A stretch of 64,000 nt of DNA, from the NCBI GenBank assembly GCA_963837735.1, contig CAWIOM010000004.1, positions 375,731-439,730 on the forward strand. Direction: 5' to 3'. The position numbers were made by a program, and so were the translations under genes. Shown piece after piece: positions 49,188 through 57,293 of the stretch. Numbering within the stretch: the first letter of the stretch is position 1; the number at the start of each line of letters is the position of its first letter. Below the pieces are notes generated by a model. The model was not told where the DNA came from. It ran no database searches and worked only from the letters and a program-made list of their open reading frames with translations. Source of the stretch: VRUE01 sp963837735. GTDB taxonomy: Bacteria; Actinomycetota; Thermoleophilia; Solirubrobacterales; 70-9.

Positions 49188-50384
49188 ATGGGCGACGCAG
49201 CCGGGATGAGCGTAATCAAGGACACCGGACAGCGGGCCACCCTCCCCCCCTTCGGCGAGGAGCACGAGGAGCTGCGCGAGACCGTCCGTCGCTTCGTCGT
49301 CAAGGAGATCGCGCCCAACGTCGACGAGTGGGAGGAGGCGCGCGAGTTCCCCCGCGAGCTCTACGGCCGCTGCGCCGAGCTCGGCTTCCTCGGCCTCAAG
49401 TTCCCCGAGTCCTACGGCGGCCAGGGCGGCACCCACCTGCACGACGCGATCTGGGTAGAGGAGCTGGCCCGCTCGGGCGGCTCGGGGGGCGTCGCCGCCG
49501 GACTCAACGCCCACACCTCGATCGCGATGCCGCCGATCTTCAACTTCGGCACCGAGGAGCAGAAGCAGCGCTGGCTGGTGCCCGGGATCGCCGGCGAGAA
49601 GATCGGCGCGCTGGGGATCACCGAGCCGGGCGCCGGCTCCGACGTCGCCGGGATCACCACCTTCGCCGAGAAGGTCGACGGCGGCTACGTCGTCAACGGC
49701 GCCAAGACCTTCATCACCAACGGGGTGCGGGCCGACTTCCTCGTCTGCGCCTGCAAGACGACCAAGGAGGGCGGCCACGGCGGCATCTCCTTCCTCGTCC
49801 TCGAGCGCGAGATGCCCGGCTACGAGGTGGCGGCGAAGCTCGAGAAGCTCGGCTGGCACTCCTCCGACACGGGCGAGCTCTCCTTCACCGACGTCGAGGT
49901 GCCCGAAGAGAACCTGCTCGGCGAGGAGAACGAGGGCTTCAAGCTGATCATGTTCAACTTCGCCTGGGAGCGGCTGCTGATGGCGATCGGCGCCGTCGGC
50001 GCGATGCAGCGACTGATCGAGCGCAGCGTCGAGTACGCCAAGGAGCGCCGGGCCTTCGGCCGGCCGATCGGCAACTTCCAGGCGATCCGCCACAAGGTCG
50101 CCGAGATGGCGACCCAGGCCGACGCCGCCAAGGCGATCACCTACAACGCCCTGCGCCTCTTCCACGAGGGCCAGGACTGCATCCAGGAGGTGACGATGGC
50201 GAAGCTCGCCACCCAGCGCTGCGTCCTCGAGATCGCCGACGAGTGCCTCCAAATCCACGGCGGCTACGGCTACATGCGCGAGTACGGCATCGAGCGCGCC
50301 GTCCGCGACGCCCGCCTCGGCCCGATCGGCGGCGGCACCGACGAGATCATGAAGGAGATCCTCGGCAAACAGCTGGGGTTGTAG
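49188..50384 (+). CDS. Acyl-CoA dehydrogenase (IVD/LCAD-like), second
   Basis: Intact, 398 residues. ALGITEPGAGSDVAGI, VNGAKTFITNGVRADF, FGRPIGNFQAIRHKVAEM and LQIHGGYGYMREYGIERAVRDARLGPIGGGTDEIMKEILGKQLGL. As in the first paralogue the base position reads GGGT and a Glu sits in NFAWERLLM. An alternative ATG at 49206 gives MSVIKD. Its last 35 bp are duplicated at 52080-52114. Confidence 0.93.
   Translation: MGDAAGMSVIKDTGQRATLPPFGEEHEELRETVRRFVVKEIAPNVDEWEEAREFPRELYGRCAELGFLGLKFPESYGGQGGTHLHDAIWVEELARSGGSGGVAAGLNAHTSIAMPPIFNFGTEEQKQRWLVPGIAGEKIGALGITEPGAGSDVAGITTFAEKVDGGYVVNGAKTFITNGVRADFLVCACKTTKEGGHGGISFLVLEREMPGYEVAAKLEKLGWHSSDTGELSFTDVEVPEENLLGEENEGFKLIMFNFAWERLLMAIGAVGAMQRLIERSVEYAKERRAFGRPIGNFQAIRHKVAEMATQADAAKAITYNALRLFHEGQDCIQEVTMAKLATQRCVLEIADECLQIHGGYGYMREYGIERAVRDARLGPIGGGTDEIMKEILGKQLGL
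50350..50384 (+). repeat. Direct repeat, left copy (acyl-CoA dehydrogenase 3' end)
   Basis: The 35 bp running from TGAAGGAGATCCTCGGCAA to the stop are repeated at 52080-52114 with about four differences. The two copies bracket a 1.7-kb segment of different base composition. Confidence 0.75.
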
Positions 50385-50416
50385 GCGCGGGGCCCGTCGA
50401 TCGTCTCGCAAATGAA

Positions 50417-50436
50417 CCTACGCGGAACCGCGTAGG
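50417..50436. terminator. Hairpin after acyl-CoA dehydrogenase
   Basis: CCTACGCG-GAAC-CGCGTAGG, perfect 8-bp stem, 32 bp after the stop codon. Confidence 0.55.
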
Positions 50437-50489
50437 AACGGCCTTTGCAGGACTTGAAGGGCCGGACGAGCGGTCGCTTTTGATGTCTA

Positions 50490-51962
50490 ATGGCGGCCAT
50501 GAGAACTCTCCGACCTCTTTGCATCTCACTCGCGGTCCTCGCCTTTGCGGGGACCGGAATCGCGGCGGCCAACAAGGGGCCGTTCAAGCTCGGCGCGGTG
50601 TTCGGGCCGCCGACAGCATCCGCCCAGATTCACGAGCTCGCCGCCGGCAAACAGGTCGTCCTCACCATCTCGGCGCAGATCGACGGTCGCAGCACGCTGA
50701 CGATCCATGGGCGTGACGCATTTTGGACGCATAGCACCCAGGCGGCTCCCGGACTCCACGAAGGCGCCAACGAGCCGACGATCATCGGCAAGGCGAGCTG
50801 GTCGCCGGAATGGCCCGAAGCCGGGGAAAATCGCGACTGCGGATGCAAATCCAGTCTGTTCCGGGGCGTCAGCCCGAGGTTGCCGAAGACCGGCCCGATC
50901 ACGTTTCAAGCGGTGAGCTGTCGCGAGGCGTGTGACGGCACGGCCGGTAACGGCTCCGCGGTCATCAACTTCGATGACGACGCGATCGCCAGCGACTCGA
51001 CGTACACGGTCACCCTGACCTACAAAACGCCAAAGCCGAAGGTGGTCATCTCCGGCAAGGTGATCAGGCGGGTCTGCGACAAGCAGCGGGGAGGCAAACA
51101 CTGCGAGAGCCTGAAGGTCGTCCCGGTCGACGGTCAGCAAGTGAGCCTCAGTGGAAAGGGTCGAAGTTATGAAGCCGTCACGCACGGCGGCGAATACAAG
51201 TTCAGGGTGAGGAGGGGCCACTATGCCATCCACCTGCTGGGGACGAAAGCGCGCATCGATCCTGACTCCAGACACGTCAACGCCCAGGACGATGTCTCGG
51301 GTCAGAACTTCACCCTCTGCAAGACCCCCAAGAACTACAAAGGCCCCAACTCGGGTTGCGATCTGATCGAGATCGACGGCAGGGCCGAAAACTTCAAGGG
51401 CGAACCGGCCTCCGGCCCGGAAATCTCCTCCTACACGGATACCGCCGAGATAAAAGATGGAGAGTTCACGCTTTACGCCAATCCGGGAACTGTCGAGCTG
51501 AAGGAGTATCGCCTTGAGCGTGCAAAGCATCCCGCGGACTTTGAGCGGTTCACGATCAACGCCGACGACGACGTGGTCCACACCAGTGTCAAGCTGCTGC
51601 CCCAGCTTGACTACGACGTCGCCCACATAGGTAAGAAACGGGTCATCGCAGAAGCATGGAACCTGCCGCAGGAATTCAACGCGGCCTTCAACTTTCGGCT
51701 TCAGGGGTTGAATCGAACGACCCCGGAGCGCTTCGAATGCTTTCTAGAAGGACAGGGCCTAACGCATCGCCTGTCGACGGATTCGATCAACGAAACAGAG
51801 GCGTCCGCTTTCCCGCCATATCTCGATGACGGAGCGATTTCCGATCAAGGAAAGGCCACGCTCGGTCGCTTCTGCGAAGCCAAATCCTACGTCGGCATCC
51901 TCACCGACCAAAAGGGGAACGTACTGGCCAGGAAGCGCCTGCCCCATGGCGTGTTCGAATAA
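50490..51962 (+). CDS. Secreted protein of unknown function in a lower-GC island
   Basis: 490 residues. Signal peptide RTLRPLCISLAVLAFAGTGIAAA, then no family I recognise. Cysteines come in clusters (NRDCGCKSSLF, VSCREACDGTAGNG, RRVCDKQRGGKHCESL, CKTPKNYKGPNSGCDLIE), suggesting disulfide-bonded extracellular beta domains; VVISGKVIRRVC and GEYKFRVRRGHYAIHLLG look like carboxypeptidase-regulatory-like strands. Codon use is visibly less GC-rich than in the neighbours, and the gene lies between two copies of an acyl-CoA dehydrogenase 3' end, suggesting acquisition. Confidence 0.75.
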   Translation: MAAMRTLRPLCISLAVLAFAGTGIAAANKGPFKLGAVFGPPTASAQIHELAAGKQVVLTISAQIDGRSTLTIHGRDAFWTHSTQAAPGLHEGANEPTIIGKASWSPEWPEAGENRDCGCKSSLFRGVSPRLPKTGPITFQAVSCREACDGTAGNGSAVINFDDDAIASDSTYTVTLTYKTPKPKVVISGKVIRRVCDKQRGGKHCESLKVVPVDGQQVSLSGKGRSYEAVTHGGEYKFRVRRGHYAIHLLGTKARIDPDSRHVNAQDDVSGQNFTLCKTPKNYKGPNSGCDLIEIDGRAENFKGEPASGPEISSYTDTAEIKDGEFTLYANPGTVELKEYRLERAKHPADFERFTINADDDVVHTSVKLLPQLDYDVAHIGKKRVIAEAWNLPQEFNAAFNFRLQGLNRTTPERFECFLEGQGLTHRLSTDSINETEASAFPPYLDDGAISDQGKATLGRFCEAKSYVGILTDQKGNVLARKRLPHGVFE

Positions 51963-52079
51963 TCCAGCCGTCACTCAGCGGATGGCCACGGCGAAACCCA
52001 ATTCAAAAGAGCTGCAGTTGCTGGGGATTCTTGTCCTCAAATGCTCCCTGGCGCCCTAGTGTTCCGCGCCCGAGAGTCC

Positions 52080-52114
52080 TGAAGGAGATCCTCGGCAAGC
52101 AGCTGGGGGTTTAG
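52080..52114 (+). repeat. Direct repeat, right copy (acyl-CoA dehydrogenase tail remnant)
   Basis: Reads in frame as RVLKEILGKQLGV and a stop, matching the end of the dehydrogenase at 50384. No upstream dehydrogenase sequence accompanies it. It is either the remnant of a second gene copy or an attachment-site duplication. Confidence 0.75.
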
Positions 52115-52121
52115 CGGCGCC

Positions 52122-52385
52122 TCACCGCAACGCCCGCTCGAGCTCTGCGTCGCTGATGCCGTCCACCATCACCACCTTGTCCCTCGACTTGGCGCCACGG
52201 ACGACCGTCAGCTTTGACGGAGCGATGCCGATCTGCTTGGCGATCAGCCGACAGAGGGCCTTGTTCGCCCTGCCGTCCACCGGCGGCGCCGTCACCCGGG
52301 CCCGCAGAACGCCTTCGCGGAACCCGAGCAACTCGTCGCGGCGGCCCCGAGGGCGAAGGCGGACTTCGATCCGGGCCCTCGCCAT
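52122..52385 (-). CDS. DUF167 (YggU) family protein
   Basis: 87 residues: ARIEVRLRPRGRRDELLGF, LRARVTAPPVDGRANKALCRLIAKQIGIAPSKLTVVRGAKSRDKVVMVDG. The PPVDGRANKALCRLIA block is diagnostic of the small YggU/DUF167 fold. Function unknown. It follows the hyf-like operon by 3 bp and may be co-transcribed. Confidence 0.88.
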   Translation of the reverse strand: MARARIEVRLRPRGRRDELLGFREGVLRARVTAPPVDGRANKALCRLIAKQIGIAPSKLTVVRGAKSRDKVVMVDGISDAELERALR

Positions 52386-52388
52386 CCG

Positions 52389-52850
52389 CTACCGGCCGAG
52401 CGGAGGGGTGGCCGCGAGGATGGCGTCGGCGATCGCCTGGGGGCTGGGTGGGCAACCGGGGATGCGGATGTCGACCGGCAGCACGGAGTCGAGCGGCCCG
52501 GCGAGGTCGGCGGCATCGCCGAGGACGCCGCAGCCGAGGGCGCAGTCGCCGAGGGCGGCCACCAGGCGCGGCTCCGGCATCGCCTCGTAGGCGATCCGCA
52601 GCGGCCCCGCCATCCGGGTGGTCACCGGGCCGGTGACGAGTAGGGCATCGGCGTGGCGGGGCGAAGCGACGATGTCCAGGCCAAAGCGCTGAAGGTCGTA
52701 CTGGGGCGCCGCCGTCGCGGTCAGCTCGTGCTCGCAGGCGTTGCATGACCCGGCGTCGACGTGCCGGATCGCCAGCGATCGGCCGGCGCCGCGCCTCGGC
52801 AGATCCGCCTCTCGGCGGACACGCTGGAGATGGCGGAGCAGGACGAACAC
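52389..52850 (-). CDS. hyfI: Hydrogenase-4-like small subunit (HyfI/NuoB type)
   Basis: 153 residues, small Fe-S subunit of a membrane-bound [NiFe]-like complex. The cluster ligands are GSCNACEHE, GDCALGCGV and IPGCPPSPQAI, with ADALLVTGPVTTRM between. GTG 52850 overlaps nothing; it begins 3 bp after the large-subunit stop. Last hyf gene in the operon; in the complex it passes electrons between the large subunit and partner. Confidence 0.88.
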   Translation of the reverse strand: MFVLLRHLQRVRREADLPRRGAGRSLAIRHVDAGSCNACEHELTATAAPQYDLQRFGLDIVASPRHADALLVTGPVTTRMAGPLRIAYEAMPEPRLVAALGDCALGCGVLGDAADLAGPLDSVLPVDIRIPGCPPSPQAIADAILAATPPLGR

Positions 52851-52852
52851 GA

Positions 52853-54292
52853 TCAGCGATCCGCGCAGGCATAGCAGAGCTCGAAGCTCTTGTTGATCAG
52901 GGGGAAGTCGGGCAGCAGGTTGCCGGCCGTCGCCTCCGCCAGCGCCGGCCAGTTGGCGTAGGAGCCGGTGCGCAGGTGCAGGCGGCGGACGCGGTGCCTC
53001 TCCGGCTCGACGACGCAGACCGTCTCCCCCCTCGGGCTCTCGACCCGGGCCACGCCGATGCTCGCGGCGGGACCGGCCAGGTTCGCCCGATCCGGGCGAA
53101 CGGGTGCGGCGAGGAGGTCCTCCAGGATCGAGAAGACGTCGACCAGCTCGAGGGCCCGCACCTCGAGCCGGGCGGCGACGTCGCCGCCGGCGCCGGGTGG
53201 AACGGCCGCGGCGAAGGAGGACCCGTACCAGAGCCCCGGGCTGTGCGCGCGGGTGTCCAGCGTCAACCCGGAGGCGCGCGCCACCGGGCCGGCCGCGCCG
53301 AGCCGGATGGCGTCCTCGCGAGTGAGGACGCCGACGCCGTCGAGCCGGCCCTGGACGGTGGCGGAGAACTGGATCTCGCGCCACGCCCTGGCCGTGTCGT
53401 GGCGGAGATCGAGAAGCTCGCCGCGAGCCCGATCGACCAGCGCCGGGGACAGACTGAGCCGACTGCGGCCGACCTCGACCGCGCCGAACAGAAAGCGGTG
53501 CCCGGCGAGGGCGAGGTTGAGGCGCATCGCGCGCTCCTTGAGCGCCGCAAAGGCCATGTTTCCGGGGGCGAACCCGACTCCCGCGCAGATCGCGGCGATG
53601 TCGTTGAGGTGGTTGTAGAGACGCTCGAGCTCGAGCAGGATCGTGCGAACGCGTCGCAGCTCCCGGGGAGGGACGAGGCCGAGGATGCTCTCGCAGGCCT
53701 GCGCGTAGGCGACCGAGTTGGCGACCGCGCAGGCTCCGCAGGCTCGCTGGGCGTAGGCGATGCCGTCGGCCAGCTCCCTGCCCTCGGCGGCGCGCTGCAG
53801 TCCGCGATGCTTGTAGAAGAGACGCAGGTCGAGAAGCAGGATCCTCTCGCCGACAACGTGGAAGCGAAAGTGGCCGGACTCGATCACGCCGGCGTGGATC
53901 GGCCCGACGGCGACCTCGTACACCCCCTCTCCCTCGACCGGGACGGTCCAGCTCGACGTGTCGGGAGGCGGCGCGATCAGCGGACGCAGCGGCTCGTGGC
54001 CGACGAATCGCAGCCCGTGGAGGTCATGGGCCTCACGCTCGTCCCATTCGGCCGCGGGAAGAAAGTCGATGACCGAGGGCAGCTCGTCGCCCGCGCAAGA
54101 GGTGGAGAGGACGCGGGTGCGCTCGCCGCGCGCGAAGAGGGCGTGCCAACCTCGCCGAGAGCCCGAGGGCGCGGCGTAGGCCCCGGAGAAGCGCTCGCCG
54201 TCGGCAAGCGCTTCGCGGCAGGCGTCGCGCCAAGCCGCGGCCGGGACGGTGGTGCGCCCGACCTGCTGGTGCGGCGAGACCGGGGGGCTCAC
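52853..54292 (-). CDS. hyfG: Hydrogenase-4-like large subunit (HyfG/NuoCD type) with both CxxC pairs
   Basis: 479 residues. Residues 15-110 are a NuoC-like domain (EWDEREAHDLHGLRFVGHEPLRPL). The rest is NuoD/large-subunit-like: VGPIHAGVIESGHFRFHVVGE, then C185/C188 in QRACGACAVANS and C473/C476 in the final FELCYACADR. Two CxxC pairs at these sites bind nickel in [NiFe] hydrogenases and are absent from complex I, so a metal site is likely, though flanking residues differ (RACGAC for RxCGxC, ELCYAC for DPCxxC). GTGA overlap with hyfF. No maturation genes in the window. Confidence 0.85.
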   Translation of the reverse strand: MSPPVSPHQQVGRTTVPAAAWRDACREALADGERFSGAYAAPSGSRRGWHALFARGERTRVLSTSCAGDELPSVIDFLPAAEWDEREAHDLHGLRFVGHEPLRPLIAPPPDTSSWTVPVEGEGVYEVAVGPIHAGVIESGHFRFHVVGERILLLDLRLFYKHRGLQRAAEGRELADGIAYAQRACGACAVANSVAYAQACESILGLVPPRELRRVRTILLELERLYNHLNDIAAICAGVGFAPGNMAFAALKERAMRLNLALAGHRFLFGAVEVGRSRLSLSPALVDRARGELLDLRHDTARAWREIQFSATVQGRLDGVGVLTREDAIRLGAAGPVARASGLTLDTRAHSPGLWYGSSFAAAVPPGAGGDVAARLEVRALELVDVFSILEDLLAAPVRPDRANLAGPAASIGVARVESPRGETVCVVEPERHRVRRLHLRTGSYANWPALAEATAGNLLPDFPLINKSFELCYACADR

Positions 54293-55770
54293 GCGCCACT
54301 CCTCATCAGCGCTTCGACGATGTCGGAGCCCGGCAGGGCATAGGCGGCCACGGACAGTCCGAGCAGGGCGACGGCCGCCGCACCGGCGAGCACCGCGATC
54401 GCGTGGGCCGAGCGGGTGGACCTCCGCGACCGCCGTCCCTCCCCCAGGACGCCCTCGAGCAGGGCGTGGGCGAGCCCGAGGAAGCCGAGCGCAAGCAGGA
54501 CCGCGGCAATCGATGAGACGGCGATCAGGCCGGCGTCCATCCCGCCCAGCAGGATCATCACCTCGGAGACGAAGAGCGGCGAGGGCGGCAGGCCGGAGAG
54601 CGTCACGAGACTCACCGACATCGCCGTCGCCGTCAGCGCGCTCGTGCGGCCCACGCCCCGCGGCGCACTCTCGGCGGTGCTCGGATCCTGGCGGAGCAGA
54701 GGGATCGCCGTGTAGAAGCCGAGCGCCTTGGCCAGCCCGTGACCGGCGACGTGGACGACGACGCCGGCGATCGCCAGCGGCGTGCCGAAGCCGATCCCGA
54801 TGGCGAGAACGCCCATGTGCTCGAGGCTCGAGTAGGCAAGCAGGCGCTTCCAGGGCAGCGGCCGCCAGAGGAAGGGGATCGCGACGAGCAGGGAGACGAG
54901 GCCGAAGCCGATGAACAGCTCCCGGACCGTGCCCGCACCGAGCGCCGCCTGGAGGGCGAGCTTCGCCCGCCAGGCGATCAGCAAGACGGTCGGGAGCAGC
55001 GCCGCCGAGAGCATCGCGCTGACGGGGGGTGGGGCCTCGCTGTGGGCGTCGGGCAACCAGTTGTGCACCGGCGCCCAGCCGATCTTGCTCGCCAGCCCGA
55101 CCAGAATCAGGACGAAGGCGACGAGAGTCGCCTCCCGGGGAAGGACGTCGCCGCTCTGGGCGAGCACACGCCAGTCGAGTCGAGCGAGGCCCGAGCCGTG
55201 AGGGCCGACGGCGACGTAGAGAACGACGATCCCGAGCAGGGCTATGGCGAGGCCGAGAGTCGTCAGGACGATGTACTTCCAGCCCGCCTCGAGCGCGCTG
55301 CGCCTGCCGCTGAAGGCGACGAGCAGGGCCGAGGCGGCGGTGGTCGCCTCGATCAGCAGCCAGGCGAGCGCCAGATTGCCCGCCAGCGGCAGCGCGAGCA
55401 GGGCCACCCAGAAGAGGAAGAAGGCGGCGTAATACCAAGCGTGGGAGCGTCGCGCCGTGAACCAGCTGCGGCCCGAGTGGCGCAGGTAGAAAGGCGACAT
55501 CGCGGCGCTGGCGAAGCCGACCACGGCGACCAGCGCCAGGAACACCCCGGCGGCCGGATCGAGGAGGTACCAGCTCTCCCTGGCGGCGACACCAGGGGCC
55601 GCAGCGAGCGCGATCACGGCCGCCGTCAATGCCAGTGCCGCGGTAAGTGCCGCCGCTGCCAGGCTGAGGCGATCGGCGGCGGCGGGCGTGGGCATCAGGG
55701 CCACCAGCAGGGCCGCGCCCATCGGGACCGCGAGCACGGCGACGATCAGCGGCGTGGCGGCGTCAGTCAC
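54289..55770 (-). CDS. hyfF: Hydrogenase-4-like antiporter subunit (HyfF type)
   Basis: 493 residues, about 13 membrane helices. Proton-channel residues of the NuoL/M/N/MrpD family are seen: Glu in WLLIEATTAASALLVAF, Lys in GLASKIGWAPVHNWLPDAHSEAPPPVSAMLS, and LLAYSSLEHMGVLAIGIGFG. It overlaps the hyfE stop by 8 bp. Expected to pump or conduct ions coupled to the redox part. Confidence 0.9.
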   Translation of the reverse strand: MTDAATPLIVAVLAVPMGAALLVALMPTPAAADRLSLAAAALTAALALTAAVIALAAAPGVAARESWYLLDPAAGVFLALVAVVGFASAAMSPFYLRHSGRSWFTARRSHAWYYAAFFLFWVALLALPLAGNLALAWLLIEATTAASALLVAFSGRRSALEAGWKYIVLTTLGLAIALLGIVVLYVAVGPHGSGLARLDWRVLAQSGDVLPREATLVAFVLILVGLASKIGWAPVHNWLPDAHSEAPPPVSAMLSAALLPTVLLIAWRAKLALQAALGAGTVRELFIGFGLVSLLVAIPFLWRPLPWKRLLAYSSLEHMGVLAIGIGFGTPLAIAGVVVHVAGHGLAKALGFYTAIPLLRQDPSTAESAPRGVGRTSALTATAMSVSLVTLSGLPPSPLFVSEVMILLGGMDAGLIAVSSIAAVLLALGFLGLAHALLEGVLGEGRRSRRSTRSAHAIAVLAGAAAVALLGLSVAAYALPGSDIVEALMRSGA

Positions 55771-56380
55771 GAAGCCCCCGGAGGAGGTCGGTGTCGCCCG
55801 AGCCCACCTCGCCGTGGATCTTCTGAGTGAAGGCGGCGGCGACGGTAACGACGAGCACCAGGTCGAAGAGGACTCCCAGCTCGATCGCGAACGGCAGCCC
55901 CTCCGGAGCTGAGATCGCGAGCAGGTAGATGCCGTTCTCTGCGACGAGGATGCCGAGAACCTGTACGAGCGCCGGCCTGCGCATGATCACGATCGCTATC
56001 CCCAGGCAGAGCAGCGCCACCGCACCGTGCTCGGCGGGCTGGTCCCCGAACCCGAGCGGCGGGATCGACGCGATCGCGGCGAGCACGACGACGACCGAGA
56101 CGAGCAGCCGGATCAGGACCGTCGTCGCGGGAACGACCAGGTAGGGCTCCGGGGTGCGGCGGCGGGTGAAGGCGAGCAGCGCAGGAAGGGCGACTGCACG
56201 GACCAGGAGGATGACGGCGGCGACCGCGAACCCCGCCGGTCGATCCCCCGTGAGCAGGAGGGCCGCGACGCCGAGCAGCAGCGCTTGGGCAGCAACCAGC
56301 AGCGTCGCCAGGCTGCGGCGGCGGACGAGCATCACGCCGAAGCCGAGGGCGACGAGCGCGGTTATCGCTGCGGGGGCCAC
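55763..56380 (-). CDS. hyfE: Hydrogenase-4-like membrane subunit (HyfE type)
   Basis: 205 residues with about seven helices (VVPATTVLIRLLVSVVVVLAAIA, LLCLGIAIVIMRRPALVQVLGILVAENGIYLLAISAPEGLPFAIELGVLFDLVLVVTVAAAF). The VAENGIYL-x12-ELGVLFD stretch matches HyfE/HycP (NuoK-like). GTG start 56380 directly after the hyfC stop. Confidence 0.88.
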   Translation of the reverse strand: MAPAAITALVALGFGVMLVRRRSLATLLVAAQALLLGVAALLLTGDRPAGFAVAAVILLVRAVALPALLAFTRRRTPEPYLVVPATTVLIRLLVSVVVVLAAIASIPPLGFGDQPAEHGAVALLCLGIAIVIMRRPALVQVLGILVAENGIYLLAISAPEGLPFAIELGVLFDLVLVVTVAAAFTQKIHGEVGSGDTDLLRGLRD

Positions 56381-56381
56381 C

Positions 56382-57293
56382 TCAGCTCACCAACCAGCTG
56401 ACCAGACCGACGAGCGCGAGAAGGCAGCCGGCGGCGAGCAGCCCCGGAGCCCGCAGGATCCTCATCTTCGCCTGCGCCGTCTCGGTGAGCGCGAGCGCCG
56501 CGCAGAGCAGCGCGACTCCCCCGGCCAGCCAGGCGAAGCGGGCACCGAACCCGCCCCAGTGAGGAAGGAAAAGCTCGGCGGCGACGACGAGCACGAGCCA
56601 GTGCCGCGCGGCGGCGCTCCACTCCAGCAACGCCAGGTCGCGGCCGCCGTACTCGAGCAGTGGTCCCTCGTGGATCATCGTCAGCTCGAGGTGGGTGTCG
56701 GGGTTGTCGACCGGCTGGCGGCCGGTCTCGAAGAGGACGACGAGACCGAAGGCGGCGGCAGCGCACCAGTGGGCGGGTTCGCTCCAGACCGCGGAGCCGC
56801 CGGCGCCGGTGCTCATCGCCACGAGATCGGTGCTGCCGACGGGCAGCGCCGCGAGGACCAGCGCCAGCACCAGCAGCGCCTCGGCGAAGACCGAGAGGGT
56901 CAGGTCGCGGCTTGCTCCCATCAGCGCGAATCCCGATCCCGTGTCCCAGCTCGCCGCGGCGAGGGCGAAGCGGGCGAGGGCGAAGAGGCCGACGAGGACC
57001 AGGGCGTCGTTGCCGAGCGGCCAGTCGGGTGAGAGGCCGGCGATCGGGACGAGGAAGAGAGCCAGGGCCATCGAGGCGGCGACAAGGCACGGCGCCAGCC
57101 GGTAGATGAGGGTGGTCGGCTGTGGGTCGACGAGGGACTTTCCCCAAAGGCGGCGCAGCTCTCGGTAGGGCTGAAGTGGAGACGCGCCGCGACGCCCCTG
57201 CAAGCGAGCCTTGACGGATTGGATCGTCCCGGGGAGCAGCGGCGCCAGGGCGAGCCCGCCGAGGATCTGGATCAGGCCGGCGAGCGCGGTCAC
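56382..57293 (-). CDS. hyfC: Hydrogenase-4-like membrane anchor (HyfC/HycD type)
   Basis: 303 residues, NuoH-like. VKARLQGRRGASPLQPYRELRRLWGK is the conserved cytosolic loop and FETGRQPVDNPDTHLELTMIHEG holds the acidic residues that couple the redox arm to proton transfer. GTG 57293 overlaps the hyfB stop as GTGA. Note LFVPIAGLS and a C-terminal helix LLAAGCLLALVGLVSWLV. Confidence 0.9.
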   Translation of the reverse strand: MTALAGLIQILGGLALAPLLPGTIQSVKARLQGRRGASPLQPYRELRRLWGKSLVDPQPTTLIYRLAPCLVAASMALALFLVPIAGLSPDWPLGNDALVLVGLFALARFALAAASWDTGSGFALMGASRDLTLSVFAEALLVLALVLAALPVGSTDLVAMSTGAGGSAVWSEPAHWCAAAAFGLVVLFETGRQPVDNPDTHLELTMIHEGPLLEYGGRDLALLEWSAAARHWLVLVVAAELFLPHWGGFGARFAWLAGGVALLCAALALTETAQAKMRILRAPGLLAAGCLLALVGLVSWLVS

